From Streptomyces sp. MUM 203J (GTDB taxonomy: Bacteria > Actinomycetota > Actinomycetes > Streptomycetales > Streptomycetaceae), in contig NZ_JADWYO010000026.1 of the NCBI RefSeq assembly GCF_022414595.1, forward strand, positions 1-64,000: a DNA stretch of 64,000 bases. Reading direction: 5' to 3'. The notes below the pieces were generated by a model, which had not been told where the DNA came from, searched no databases, and saw only the letters and a program-made list of their open reading frames with translations. Within the stretch, counting starts at the first letter, position 1. Each line of letters starts with the position of its first letter. Of this stretch, positions 37,349 to 45,161 are shown one piece after another. The translations under genes were made by a program, and so were the position numbers.

Positions 37349-38010
37349 TAGGCGCGGACCGCGCAGGGCGGGGTGATCAGGGTTCCGGACGGAGTGAGCA
37401 GGCGGGGGTGACCGACGCAGGCGAGCATGGGGAGGTCGGAGGGGTGGTCGCCGTACGCCCAGCAGTCCTCGGGCGGGATGCGGGGGTGGCGGGCCAGCAC
37501 CTCCCGGACCAGGGCGCGCTTGCCCTCTCCGACGGCCGGGAGACCCCGCGTCGCGCCGGTGAGGACGCCGTTCTCGTGCTCCGGGCAGGCGCCCAGGGCC
37601 TGGTACGCGCCCACCGCCTCCGCGACCGGGCGCAGCAGGGACGGGAGGGAGCCTGACACGAGGACGACGGCGGCGCCCTCGGCCCGGTGGCGGCGCAGGG
37701 CGCGGGCGGTGGCGGGGACCCAGAAGTCCGGGGCGGCGCTGCGCTCGTCGAACCACTTGCGGGCCCAGAGGTCGACGTCCGCGAGGTCCTCGCCGCGCCA
37801 GGAGCGGTGGTACGCGGCGTTGGCCTCCTCGCGGGGCGCGCCCCCGGCCAGCATGGCCGTCAGCCGGGCGACGATCGCCTCGGCCCTGCGCGTGCCGGCG
37901 GGGCCGTGGCGGCCGGTCCAGTAGTAGGGGAGGAAGTCGAGGACGCTCTTGCAGTGGATGAGCGTCTCGTCGACGTCGCAGAACACCAGGAGGCGGGGGT
38001 CAGCGGGCAC
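37348..38010 (-). CDS. HAD-IB family hydrolase (SerB-like)
   Basis: A 220-residue haloacid-dehalogenase-type phosphatase. Motif I is VFCDVDETLIH (nucleophile Asp near residue 12), motif II is LVSGSLPSLL, and motif III/IV is KRALV...YGDHPSDLPML. HAD-IB enzymes include phosphoserine phosphatase and membrane-lipid acyl-phosphate enzymes; the substrate here is unknown. GTG 38010 starts inside the end of the preceding acyl-CoA dehydrogenase-like gene (11-nt overlap), so the two are translationally coupled and probably both belong to the cluster. Confidence 0.8.
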   Translation of the reverse strand: MPADPRLLVFCDVDETLIHCKSVLDFLPYYWTGRHGPAGTRRAEAIVARLTAMLAGGAPREEANAAYHRSWRGEDLADVDLWARKWFDERSAAPDFWVPATARALRRHRAEGAAVVLVSGSLPSLLRPVAEAVGAYQALGACPEHENGVLTGATRGLPAVGEGKRALVREVLARHPRIPPEDCWAYGDHPSDLPMLACVGHPRLLTPSGTLITPPCAVRA

Positions 38011-39268
38011 CGGCCACCGCCTCCGCGAGCGGCTGCGGCCGGTGGGCCGCGCCGTCGCACGGGGTCCGGGGCGCGGGCTCCATGGGCGCGAGGACCGCGT
38101 TCGCGTACAGCAGGGACGCCGTCTCGCGGCAGAGGGCCTGGTGGGCGGCCAGGGCGTGGACGTCCCGCCAGGTGCGTTCGAGGAGGCCGGGGGTGCCGCA
38201 GGCGTGCATGCCAGCCGTGCGGTAGAGCCGCTCGACCGCCGAGACCAGCAGGTCCGCGGCGGCGGCCGACTGGCGGCGGTTGCGCAGGACGTCCCGTTCC
38301 GCGCGGGTGCCGGAGTCGGCGCGGGCCGCGGCGTCGCGCAGGAGGAGGGCGGCGGCGTCGATGTCGTCGGATGTGCGGGTGAGGGAGCCGTGCAGGGCGC
38401 GGTCGTCCTGCCGGGCCGCGCGGGCCTTCGCGTGGACGCGGGCCGCCCAGTGCGTCCACTCCTCCAGGGCGCGGCGGGCCGCTCCGAGGGCGGCGGCGCA
38501 GAGCAGGAGACCCGTGCCCAGGTACGCGGGCGTGGTGTGGCAGCGGGCGAGCCCGGGGCCCGGTGCTCCGGCCAGGACGTCCGTCATCGGGCAGGTGCGG
38601 TGCTCGGGGACCAGGAGCGGCTGCATCAGCTGGGCGGTGTGGCTGCCGGTGCCGCGCATTCCGGTGCACCGCCACGAGTCCCGTACCAGGACGGCGTCAG
38701 CGGGGACCGCGAGCAGTCTGGGGGCCTCACCCGGTAAGCCGGGCGGCACCGGGTGCTCCGCCTCTCTCGCCGCCAGCAGCAGCCAGTCGGCGTCCGCGAC
38801 GCCGCTGACACAGTCCCAGGAACCGGTCAGCCGCCATCCGTTGCGCTCCCGGCGGGCCAGGCCGGCCGGCCGCAGTGCCGCCGCGATCCGTACGTCGGGA
38901 GAGTCACCCCACAGCTCGCGCTGCCCTCGTGGCGGCAGCTGCGCCGCGTACCGTCCGTGCGTCGCCCACAGGGCGGCGAGCCAGGCCGCGGACGCGCAGC
39001 CCTCACCCACGGCGGCGACCCGGGCGAGCAGCTCGCCGAACGTGCCTTCGAGTCCGCGCCACACGCGGGGCACGAAGTGGCGGGCGAATCCCGCGCGGGT
39101 GAGGAGCGACACCGTTTCCGGAGCGAGCCGTCCCGTGATGTCGGCCTCCGCCGCGCGGGCGGCGGCCGACCGGGCCGCGTCCGCCACGGCCGGGCCTGTG
39201 CCCGCGTCCCACGCCTCCGCCGTGCTTCCGTCCGCCCCCTGGGGCCTTGCTGTTTGACACCGCTGCAC
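38000..39268 (-). CDS. Acyl-CoA dehydrogenase-fold flavoprotein (possibly a two-component monooxygenase)
   Basis: A 422-residue protein from GTG 39268, with AAGGAG at the right distance; GTG 39277 abuts the RBS and is rejected. The acyl-CoA dehydrogenase fold is seen in LLTRAGFARHFVPRVWRGLEGTFGELLARVAAVGEGCASAAWLAAL, RNGWRLTGSWDCVSGVADADWLLLAA and MRGTGSHTAQLM. The C-terminal helical bundle includes RLYRTAGMHACGTPGLLERTWRDVHALAAH, which fits FMN/FAD-dependent group D hydroxylases (HpaB/DszC type) as well as dehydrogenases. It is divergent from a TetR regulator, which probably controls it, and coupled to the HAD gene. Confidence 0.75.
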   Translation of the reverse strand: MQRCQTARPQGADGSTAEAWDAGTGPAVADAARSAAARAAEADITGRLAPETVSLLTRAGFARHFVPRVWRGLEGTFGELLARVAAVGEGCASAAWLAALWATHGRYAAQLPPRGQRELWGDSPDVRIAAALRPAGLARRERNGWRLTGSWDCVSGVADADWLLLAAREAEHPVPPGLPGEAPRLLAVPADAVLVRDSWRCTGMRGTGSHTAQLMQPLLVPEHRTCPMTDVLAGAPGPGLARCHTTPAYLGTGLLLCAAALGAARRALEEWTHWAARVHAKARAARQDDRALHGSLTRTSDDIDAAALLLRDAAARADSGTRAERDVLRNRRQSAAAADLLVSAVERLYRTAGMHACGTPGLLERTWRDVHALAAHQALCRETASLLYANAVLAPMEPAPRTPCDGAAHRPQPLAEAVAGAR

Positions 39269-39297
39269 CTGTCGCACTCCTTTGCGTGTCCATTAGA

Positions 39298-39315
39298 ATT
39301 CCTTCGTGAACGAAT
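39298..39315. promoter_or_regulatory. Imperfect palindrome between acyl-CoA dehydrogenase-like gene and TetR regulator
   Basis: ATTCCTTCGTGAACGAAT reads the same as its reverse complement at 14 of 18 positions. It sits between the two divergent genes, 51 nt upstream of the TetR start, where a TetR-family repressor would bind. Confidence 0.4.
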
Positions 39316-39350
39316 CTTTCCGAAGGCTCCTCTCCGCCGAGCCCGAGCCG

Positions 39351-39363
39351 AAGGAGGTGATCC
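39351..39363 (+). promoter_or_regulatory. Extended Shine-Dalgarno sequence of the TetR regulator
   Basis: AAGGAGGTGATCC is fully complementary to the 3' end of 16S rRNA over 13 nt, much longer than the usual 4-6. It fixes the start at GTG 39366 (8 nt after AAGGAGG) rather than the ORF's earlier GTG at 39306. Confidence 0.7.
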
Positions 39364-39365
39364 GT

Positions 39366-39959
39366 GTGGCGAAGCAGGCGCGGGCCCTGCAGACCTACGA
39401 CCGTGTACTGGACGCCGCAGCCCACGAGTTCGCGCGCTATGGCTACGCGCACACGAACCTGCAGCGCATCGCCGACCGGATCAGCCTCACCAAGGGCGCG
39501 CTGTACGGTCACTTCTCGAACAAGGAGGAGCTGGCCGCCGCCCTGACGGACCATCTGACCCGCACCGCCCGGTCACTGCTGGAGGAGGCGCGGGCCGCCA
39601 CCACCCCGGCCATCGAGCGCCTCCAGGACCTGATCCTCAGGCTCGGGAAGCTCTTCGAGACCGACCGCAGGGCGCTGGCGGCCCTCCGGCTGCAGGTCGA
39701 GGCCGCGCAGGCGACCGCGGGAACGGTGCCGCTCATGGAAGACACCCACGCGATCGTCCGGGGTCTGGTGGGCGAGGTGCAGAAGGCCGGCCGCTGGGAT
39801 CCCTCCCTGCCGACCAGCCCCCTGACCGAGCTGATCATGGCGGCGTTCTTCGGAGTCCTCTGGAACGGCATCGAGGCCGACGGGGATCGCCCGGGCCCCA
39901 GCGTGGCCGCCGTCTGGGAGGTCCTGTCACGCGCCCTGAACACCCGGGCCCGGCCGTGA
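39366..39959 (+). CDS. TetR-family regulator, gamma-butyrolactone-receptor-like
   Basis: A 197-residue repressor starting at GTG 39366. The N-terminal HTH is LDAAAHEFARYGYAHTNLQRIADRISLTKGALYGHFSNKEELAAAL; the LTKGALYGHFSNKEE block is close to ScbR/ArpA-type receptors. The C-terminal ligand domain lacks a motif I can tie to a ligand. It is divergent from the acyl-CoA dehydrogenase-like gene and convergent with the afsA-like gene. With the second ScbR-like protein at 41169 it resembles the receptor plus pseudo-receptor pairs of Streptomyces hormone systems. Which one senses the hormone is not decidable here. Confidence 0.85.
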   Translation: MAKQARALQTYDRVLDAAAHEFARYGYAHTNLQRIADRISLTKGALYGHFSNKEELAAALTDHLTRTARSLLEEARAATTPAIERLQDLILRLGKLFETDRRALAALRLQVEAAQATAGTVPLMEDTHAIVRGLVGEVQKAGRWDPSLPTSPLTELIMAAFFGVLWNGIEADGDRPGPSVAAVWEVLSRALNTRARP

Positions 39960-39985
39960 CCCCCCGGGATCGCGCCTCCCGGGGG

Positions 39986-41008
39986 TCACCAGGAGGCCCC
40001 GGACTCCCCAGGCGCCCTGCTGCCCACGCGGACCCAGGACGTCTCCGCCCGGGCCAGCACCGTGTCGCCCTGCACCGCGGCGACCGTCAGGCCGGACATC
40101 TCCCGCTCCGTTCCGCCCGGGGCGTACTGCTCCACCACCAGCCGGGTCGGCCGGTGGAACTCCCCGAACGCGAAACAGCCGACCGTCGCCCGGGCCAGCG
40201 CGAAGGCCGGACCCCCGGCATCCGCCTCGTGCACGGTCAGGTGACCGAGCTGCCGGAAGCCCTCCAGCATCACCATCAGCGGGATGTGGTCGGTCGGGTG
40301 GTCGAACAGCACCGCGTGGTCGCGGTCGACCCGCAGCCACCACGCGCCGTCCACGCCGCAGCCGCGCTCCAGGACGCAGTCCCTCCAGCGCAGCCGCCCC
40401 ACCCGGTGCGGCGGCACCAGCAGCGTGCCGGTGACCTCCGGCTCGGGGCCCTCGGCGCCGGTCAGCTCGCGCAGCATCCCGTAACGCCGGTCGTCGACCA
40501 TGAGCATGCTGGCGCTGCCCCTGCCGCACACCCGGCCGCCCACCACGAGCCGGACGTCCGTCCGCGCTCCCGTCCTCCCGCGCGGGCCGTCACCGTCCCA
40601 GGCCCACTCCCCCTCCAGCAGCACCGGAAGCGGCACCCCCCGGACTCGCAGCGGCACCTGGTCGGTGACCTCGAAGTCCAGGGAGCGGAAGACGAAACGG
40701 GTACCGAGCGGCACCCCGCGGTGCTGGTGGGCGACGTACACCATCCCCTGGCGCAGGGTCTCCGCGAACAGCAGGGGATCACTGAGCCCGTTCTCGTCCG
40801 GGTGGTAGAGCGCGTGGTCGCGCGGCCACTGGGCCGCGACGACGAAGCCCTGGTCACCGACGCGTACCCCGTCGGTGAGGAAGACCTCCGCGACCGAGCT
40901 GCGATGGACCAGCTCACGGGTCACGGGCTGGAGGAAGCGGAGTGAGCCGACAGCGGTCACCATTGCTGCCGCCTGCGGAGAACTGCAATCATCGATCGCG
41001 ACAGACAT
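39986..41008 (-). CDS. AfsA/ScbA-family gamma-butyrolactone biosynthesis protein
   Basis: A 340-residue protein with two hotdog-like AfsA repeats. First repeat: LVHRSSVAEVFLTD, VAAQWPRDHALYHP, FAETLRQGMVYVAHQHRGVPLGTRFVFRSLDFEVTD. Second: VLFDHPTDHIPLMVMLEGFRQLGHLTVH and GCFAFGEFHRPTRLVVEQY. Family members condense a beta-ketoacyl thioester with dihydroxyacetone phosphate to make gamma-butyrolactone hormones. The conserved Glu and Arg of the second motif (LEGFRQ) are present, so it looks active. ATG 41008 has GGGGAGGG upstream. It is divergent from the ScbR-like gene with a 22-bp operator between. No butenolide/ketone reductase gene is visible in the window. Confidence 0.92.
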   Translation of the reverse strand: MSVAIDDCSSPQAAAMVTAVGSLRFLQPVTRELVHRSSVAEVFLTDGVRVGDQGFVVAAQWPRDHALYHPDENGLSDPLLFAETLRQGMVYVAHQHRGVPLGTRFVFRSLDFEVTDQVPLRVRGVPLPVLLEGEWAWDGDGPRGRTGARTDVRLVVGGRVCGRGSASMLMVDDRRYGMLRELTGAEGPEPEVTGTLLVPPHRVGRLRWRDCVLERGCGVDGAWWLRVDRDHAVLFDHPTDHIPLMVMLEGFRQLGHLTVHEADAGGPAFALARATVGCFAFGEFHRPTRLVVEQYAPGGTEREMSGLTVAAVQGDTVLARAETSWVRVGSRAPGESGASW

Positions 41009-41086
41009 CTGAATTTCGCCCTCCCCGACTGGAAGATCCAGACCATGCGAGCAAACAGACGCGAGACACCTCTCGGTAGGCCATTA

Positions 41087-41108
41087 ATATACCTTCGGGA
41101 AGGTATAT
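41087..41108. promoter_or_regulatory. ARE-type operator (gamma-butyrolactone receptor box)
   Basis: A perfect palindrome: arm ATATACCTTC (41087-41096), 2-nt centre GG, then its exact reverse complement (41099-41108). The 22-bp length and ATACC...GGTAT character match autoregulatory elements bound by ScbR/ArpA-type receptors. It lies between the divergent afsA-like and scbR-like genes, 79 nt from the former. Confidence 0.85.
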
Positions 41109-41168
41109 AGCAAGCCGGAACCCGTGCTCTCAGGCGCCCAACAACCCCTTGATGGAGGCGAGTTGGCG

Positions 41169-41906
41169 ATGGGAGACGACCAGGGCCAGCACCGCAACCA
41201 GCGGACCTCTTCCCCCAAGGGCCGCCAGAACACGATGGGTGTCATGAGCGAAAACAGCGCTGCGACGCAGCTCCCCCGCCTTCTAGTGACCAAGCAGTCC
41301 GACGACACCTCGCACCTCAAGCAGGAGCGGGCGATCCGCACCCGCCGCACGATCCTCGACGGTGCCGCCGAGATCTTCGCCCAGCACGGCTTTCCCCACG
41401 TCACCATCAAGGACATAGCCGACCGCGCGGAGATGACCAAGGGTGCGGTGTACTTCCACTTCACCAACAAGGAGGCCGTCGCGGTCGCGGTGGCCGAGGA
41501 GTTCTACCGCCGGCTGGCGGAGCACATCGCCCCCGCGCTGGAGGGCGACCGCACCTCGCCCAGGACGGTCGTCGACGTCCTGATGCACATCGCCCGAGCG
41601 TTCCGCGACGACGCGTACATCAAGGCAGGCGCCCGCCTGCAGATCGAACGCCCCTACATCAAGGCGGAGATGCCCGTCCGGTACACGGGAGTCACCACAC
41701 TGTTCACCGACCTGCTGCGGGAGTGCAAGGCGGCCGGGAACCTCCCGGAGGACACGCAGCCGGAGGCACTGGCACGGGTCCTGGTGGCCGCCGTCTTCGG
41801 CGCCCAGCACATCTCGTGGGTGGAGACGGAGCGGGCCGACATCGTGGAGCGGTTCGAAGAGCTCATCAAGGCCATCGCCGTGCTGCCGCCACCCGAGCCC
41901 GCCTGA
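41169..41906 (+). CDS. ScbR-like gamma-butyrolactone receptor (TetR family)
   Basis: A 245-residue repressor. The HTH is ILDGAAEIFAQHGFPHVTIKDIADRAEMTKGAVYFHFTNKEAVAVAV, typical of hormone receptors. The C-terminal domain has ARLQIERPYIKAEMPVRYTGVTTLFTDLLRECKAAGNLPED and AVFGAQHISW, with the Trp expected in the ligand pocket. ATG 41169 follows GGAGG at 10 nt; ATGs at 41235 and 41244 are alternatives. Any of these gives an N-terminal extension of ~35-60 residues before the usual KQERAIRTR start, which is odd for this family. The upstream 22-bp operator suggests autoregulation and co-control of the afsA-like gene. Confidence 0.88.
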   Translation: MGDDQGQHRNQRTSSPKGRQNTMGVMSENSAATQLPRLLVTKQSDDTSHLKQERAIRTRRTILDGAAEIFAQHGFPHVTIKDIADRAEMTKGAVYFHFTNKEAVAVAVAEEFYRRLAEHIAPALEGDRTSPRTVVDVLMHIARAFRDDAYIKAGARLQIERPYIKAEMPVRYTGVTTLFTDLLRECKAAGNLPEDTQPEALARVLVAAVFGAQHISWVETERADIVERFEELIKAIAVLPPPEPA

Positions 41907-41924
41907 CCCCCGGTCCGGGGGTCA
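41904..41924. terminator. Hairpin overlapping both convergent stop codons
   Basis: TGACCCCCGG (41904-41913), one T, then its exact complement CCGGGGGTCA (41915-41924). The first three bases are the stop codon of the ScbR-like gene and the last three are the stop codon (TCA on the plus strand) of the MmgE/PrpD gene. Confidence 0.75.
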
Positions 41925-43505
41925 GTCCAGGAACGCCGCCTCGATCCAGCGCCGGACGCCCCTAGGGCGCATCCGGTGCAGGCGGTCGAGGGTGTCCGCG
42001 ACCTCGCGGGAGCCGCCTACCGCCAGGAACTTCTCCCGCACCATGTCCGCGTGCCGTTCACGGGTCTCCGGGCCCGCCGCGCCCACCGGGATGAGCCGGC
42101 CCCGGCTGACCGTGCGCCCGTCGGTGAGGCGCACGGTGACCCGGGCGCCGGTCGCCTTGGTGGAGCGGGAGAAGTCGCGGCCGTCCGCCCGGAGCGTCCC
42201 CACCAGGTCCACCAGAGCGTCCCCGCCGAAGGCCCGCAGCCACGGCACGGCCTGCTCCCCCGCCTCGCGCACGGCCTCGCCGAAGGGCGCGTCCGACAGG
42301 AACAGCTCCCGGGTCATCTCCGTGTCGTGCACCAGACGCACCCGCCGGGCCAGCGCCCAGCGGTCCGGGTCGTCGAGGTGCGGCGAGGAGAAGTCGTCCA
42401 CCGAGAACTCGCCGGCCAGCAGGGTCGTCGCCACCGGGTACGGGACGTCGAGGACGAGGGCGCCCAGCGGCGAACCCGGCCCGTTCACATAGTGCGCGGC
42501 CCGCTCCCCCGCGAACAGTGTGTACAGCGAGGCCTCGACGACGATCTCCGCCACGTCCTGCGCGCGCACCGCGCCCAGCTCCCGGTGGATCTCGGCGGCG
42601 CAGTCCACGGCGGCGTCGATGCCGGGACCGCCGGGGTGCATCTTGAACGACAGGGTGTCGGTGTGCCAGCGGCGCCCGAGCCCCTTGGCCACCGCACCGG
42701 GGAGCGGCACGGTCGCGAACCGGGCCAGGAAGCCGTCCCGGTGCTCGATGATGTCGGGCGCGCCGCGCAGCCCCGCCACGGCCGCGTCGCAGGCGTCCAT
42801 GGCCGTACGGACCGGGGTGAAGGTGTTGAACAGCCGGGCGTCACTCGCCAGGAAGGCCCGCATCAGGGGCCAGTTGGGCATCGCGAAGGCCAGCCCGAAG
42901 GCGTTCTCCCACAGTGCGGCCGGGGCCCGGTCGCAGTGCAGCCGGCCCGCGACCGCGCCGGCCAGATGGGTGTGCACCGCGCTCTGTCCGCGCAGCGGCC
43001 CCAGGGTCGCGGAGGCGGTGATCCGGGCCGCGCACTCGTTGGCGGCCACCACGGCGGTCAGCAGCGACAGGCCGTCGAGCTGACGGGCGTAGGCGAAGGC
43101 GAGCGGCACGGCGACGGTGGAGTTGGACAGGTGCCCGGCGTACGCGGTGTCGTCGAGGTTGAGCCAGGAACCGAGCGCGGCGAAGACCCCGGCGGCGGCG
43201 CGCGGATCGCGCTGCATCGGGTGCCCGAAGGCGGCGACCAGTCTGCGGCCCAGCGGGTGCTGGAGTCCGGCCCGGATGGAGGCGACCTGGGACAGCACCT
43301 GGCTGGCGGCGAGCTTCAGCACACGGCAGGGCACGTCCCGGGGGCGGAGCCCGGCGGCCCAGTGGGACAGCTCGCGCAGGGGCGTGTCCGCGGCGGGGCG
43401 GCGCTCGGGGCCCGGGCGGGCGGGGCGGGGGCGGTCAGGGGGGCGGGGGCGCTCCCACTGCTCGCACAGGGCTCGGGCCATGCTCTCGCTGAGTACGGCC
43501 GTCAT
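41922..43505 (-). CDS. MmgE/PrpD family protein
   Basis: A 527-residue protein. Family members include 2-methylcitrate dehydratase and cis-aconitate decarboxylase. Seen: LNLDDTAYAGHLSNSTVAVPLAFAYAR (residues ~115-141, the DD...H...G core), AAVVAANECAARI, FKMHPGGPGIDAAVDCAAEI and the C-terminal VTVRLTDGRTVSRGRLIPVGAAG, DMVREKF. It could dehydrate or decarboxylate a tricarboxylate-like intermediate. A ~45-residue Arg/Pro-rich leader follows ATG 43505. It is the last gene of the minus-strand arm, downstream of the NTF2-like gene, so it may supply a precursor; that is inference. Confidence 0.85.
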   Translation of the reverse strand: MTAVLSESMARALCEQWERPRPPDRPRPARPGPERRPAADTPLRELSHWAAGLRPRDVPCRVLKLAASQVLSQVASIRAGLQHPLGRRLVAAFGHPMQRDPRAAAGVFAALGSWLNLDDTAYAGHLSNSTVAVPLAFAYARQLDGLSLLTAVVAANECAARITASATLGPLRGQSAVHTHLAGAVAGRLHCDRAPAALWENAFGLAFAMPNWPLMRAFLASDARLFNTFTPVRTAMDACDAAVAGLRGAPDIIEHRDGFLARFATVPLPGAVAKGLGRRWHTDTLSFKMHPGGPGIDAAVDCAAEIHRELGAVRAQDVAEIVVEASLYTLFAGERAAHYVNGPGSPLGALVLDVPYPVATTLLAGEFSVDDFSSPHLDDPDRWALARRVRLVHDTEMTRELFLSDAPFGEAVREAGEQAVPWLRAFGGDALVDLVGTLRADGRDFSRSTKATGARVTVRLTDGRTVSRGRLIPVGAAGPETRERHADMVREKFLAVGGSREVADTLDRLHRMRPRGVRRWIEAAFLD

Positions 43506-43629
43506 GGCCTGAGCACCTGCCTTTCAGGCTTCCTCGCGCCGGCATCCGGTGTGCGGTGGGGGGACGGCGGGGGCGTGGGACGGCCGGTGGACCGGTACCG
43601 GCGTGCGCGCCCCCGCCGCCGTCGGGGGG

Positions 43630-43998
43630 TCAGGCCGTGGGGACCTTGTCGAGGAACCCGTACACGCCCTTGATCCGCCCGTCGTCGCCGGTGACGACGA
43701 CGTCGAAGCCGATGGCGATCGGCTCGGCTCCCGGCGCGGTCACCAGGCCCCAGCGGAAGCGCGCGATGCCGTGGTGCGCGTCCACCTCGCCCAGCAGCTC
43801 GAAGGACAGGCCCTTGAACTGCTCGCGGGCACCCGCGACGACGGCGGCGAAGCCCTCGTGGCCCTGCACGGCCGCGAGCGGGTCGATGTACGGGGCGTCC
43901 GCGGCGAACAGCTCGGCGGCGGCCGCGGCGCGCTTGTCCGCGTCCGCCTCGTTCCAGATGGCGAGGTAATTGTCGACAGTGGCCTTCAGGTCGCTCAT
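43630..43998 (-). CDS. NTF2-like/SnoaL-like small protein
   Basis: A 122-residue single-domain protein from ATG 43998, preceded by AAGGAGAAGG. The pattern VDNYLAIWNEADADKRAAAAAELFAADAPYIDPLAAVQGHEGFAAVV is the cone-shaped NTF2/SnoaL fold, followed by strands (FELLGEVDAHHGIARFRWGLV, IGFDVVVTGDDGRIKGVYGFLDKVP). Such proteins in polyketide clusters act as cyclases, hydroxylases or isomerases, or merely bind ligands. The paired His (DAHHGIARFRW) faces the cavity in the usual fold. It lies between the diacylglycerol-kinase-like and MmgE/PrpD genes. Confidence 0.8.
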   Translation of the reverse strand: MSDLKATVDNYLAIWNEADADKRAAAAAELFAADAPYIDPLAAVQGHEGFAAVVAGAREQFKGLSFELLGEVDAHHGIARFRWGLVTAPGAEPIAIGFDVVVTGDDGRIKGVYGFLDKVPTA

Positions 43999-44040
43999 GA
44001 CCTTCTCCTTGTACATCGTGACGTGCGGGTTTCTTATGGG

Positions 44041-44082
44041 TTCGTACGGCGCCGAACGCGCGGGCGCCCGGAGCCGTACGAA
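44041..44082 (-). terminator. Long hairpin after the diacylglycerol-kinase-like gene
   Basis: TTCGTACGGC (44041-44050) and its exact complement GCCGTACGAA (44073-44082) enclose a 22-nt loop that can fold further on CGGGCGCCCG. It lies 12 nt beyond the stop of the gene at 44095, on the way to the NTF2-like gene. Confidence 0.55.
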
Positions 44083-44094
44083 GTTCGGGGGCCC

Positions 44095-45054
44095 TCAGGC
44101 GGGGTCCGTGGGGGCCCAGACGGCGAGGGCGCCGGGGCGGACCTCGAAGGTCGCGGCTGCGCCGATGCCGTGCTGGTACTCACCGTCGTGCTCCAGCGGC
44201 AGCCGTTGGCCGTCGGTGCGTTCGACGGTGACGACCCGGCCCCGGGCGTACACGGTGGACGGGTGCTCCAGGTGGGCGGCGGTGAGGGTGAGCCAGGGGA
44301 CGTCGGCCGCCGCGACGTCCCCGGAGATCACGCAGACGTCCAGGAGCCCGTCGTCCAGCAGCGAGTCGGGCAGGACGAGGTACTGGCCGCCTCGGTAGCG
44401 CCCTCCGCCGACGTTGGCCAGCACCGTCGGGCCCTCGTGGACGACCCGGCCGTCGACGGTGACGCGGCCGGGGTAGGGGGCGTACCCGGCGGCGGTGTCC
44501 GCGAAGGCGCGGGCGTACCGCTCCCGGCCGGTCAGCGGGATGTCCCGGGCGGTGAGGAGCGCGTCCGCGATGACCCCGGAGCAGGCGCCCAGGTAGACGA
44601 GCTGCCGCGTCTCGGCCAGGCGGGCCAGGTCGAGGCGGCGGAGCCGGGCGGAGCCGCCGGTGCCGGAGTCGGTGAGCACGGCCTTGAGGGATTCGGTCCA
44701 GGGGCGGTCGCCCCACAGCATCCGGTAGCCGGAGTTTCCGGTGCCGCCGGGGACGACGGCGAGCGCGGCACGCCCGGCGGCGGGGGCGAGCGCCTGGACG
44801 ACCTCCCGTACCGTGCCGTCCCCGCCGATGGCGACGACCAGGTCGGGGGTCTGCGCGGACCGCTCCAGAGCGCGCCGCACGGCGACGGTGGCGTCTCCGG
44901 GGGCGGTGGTGAGGTGCAGCTCGGTGCGCCCTTCGAGGCCGCTGTCGCACAGTTCCTGCACCTGTCGGACGAGTTCGGGCCGGTGACTGCCGGACGCGGG
45001 GTTGGCCAGCACGAACGCCCGGGTGGGACCCGGGGGCAAGACGGTGTCTGCCAT
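44095..45054 (-). CDS. Diacylglycerol/lipid kinase family protein
   Basis: A 319-residue protein from ATG 45054, with GAAGGAG upstream; the longer frame is Arg-rich and rejected. The diacylglycerol/sphingosine kinase catalytic loop is clear: LVVAIGGDGTVREVVQAL near residues 70-87, followed by ALAVVPGGTGNSGYRML, the second nucleotide-binding motif. The C-terminal half has the usual beta-sandwich (LDVCVISGDVAA...). These enzymes phosphorylate a lipid or lipid-like alcohol with ATP. In this cluster it may phosphorylate an intermediate, or it may simply be a passenger. It has its own likely promoter with GTCAG-type direct repeats. Confidence 0.85.
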   Translation of the reverse strand: MADTVLPPGPTRAFVLANPASGSHRPELVRQVQELCDSGLEGRTELHLTTAPGDATVAVRRALERSAQTPDLVVAIGGDGTVREVVQALAPAAGRAALAVVPGGTGNSGYRMLWGDRPWTESLKAVLTDSGTGGSARLRRLDLARLAETRQLVYLGACSGVIADALLTARDIPLTGRERYARAFADTAAGYAPYPGRVTVDGRVVHEGPTVLANVGGGRYRGGQYLVLPDSLLDDGLLDVCVISGDVAAADVPWLTLTAAHLEHPSTVYARGRVVTVERTDGQRLPLEHDGEYQHGIGAAATFEVRPGALAVWAPTDPA

Positions 45055-45161
45055 GGCGGCGTACTCCTTCGTCTCCGTCGGTCGGTGCCGGACGTCCCGG
45101 CCGGCGCTGAACCCCGCGCCCCGGCGTCTCCTCTCACTCTGCCGCCCGCCCCTTGCACGGG

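Noticed and set aside
39306..39365. GTG 39306 as start of the TetR regulator.
   Set aside because: There is no SD there and the region contains the palindrome; the 13-nt SD points to GTG 39366.
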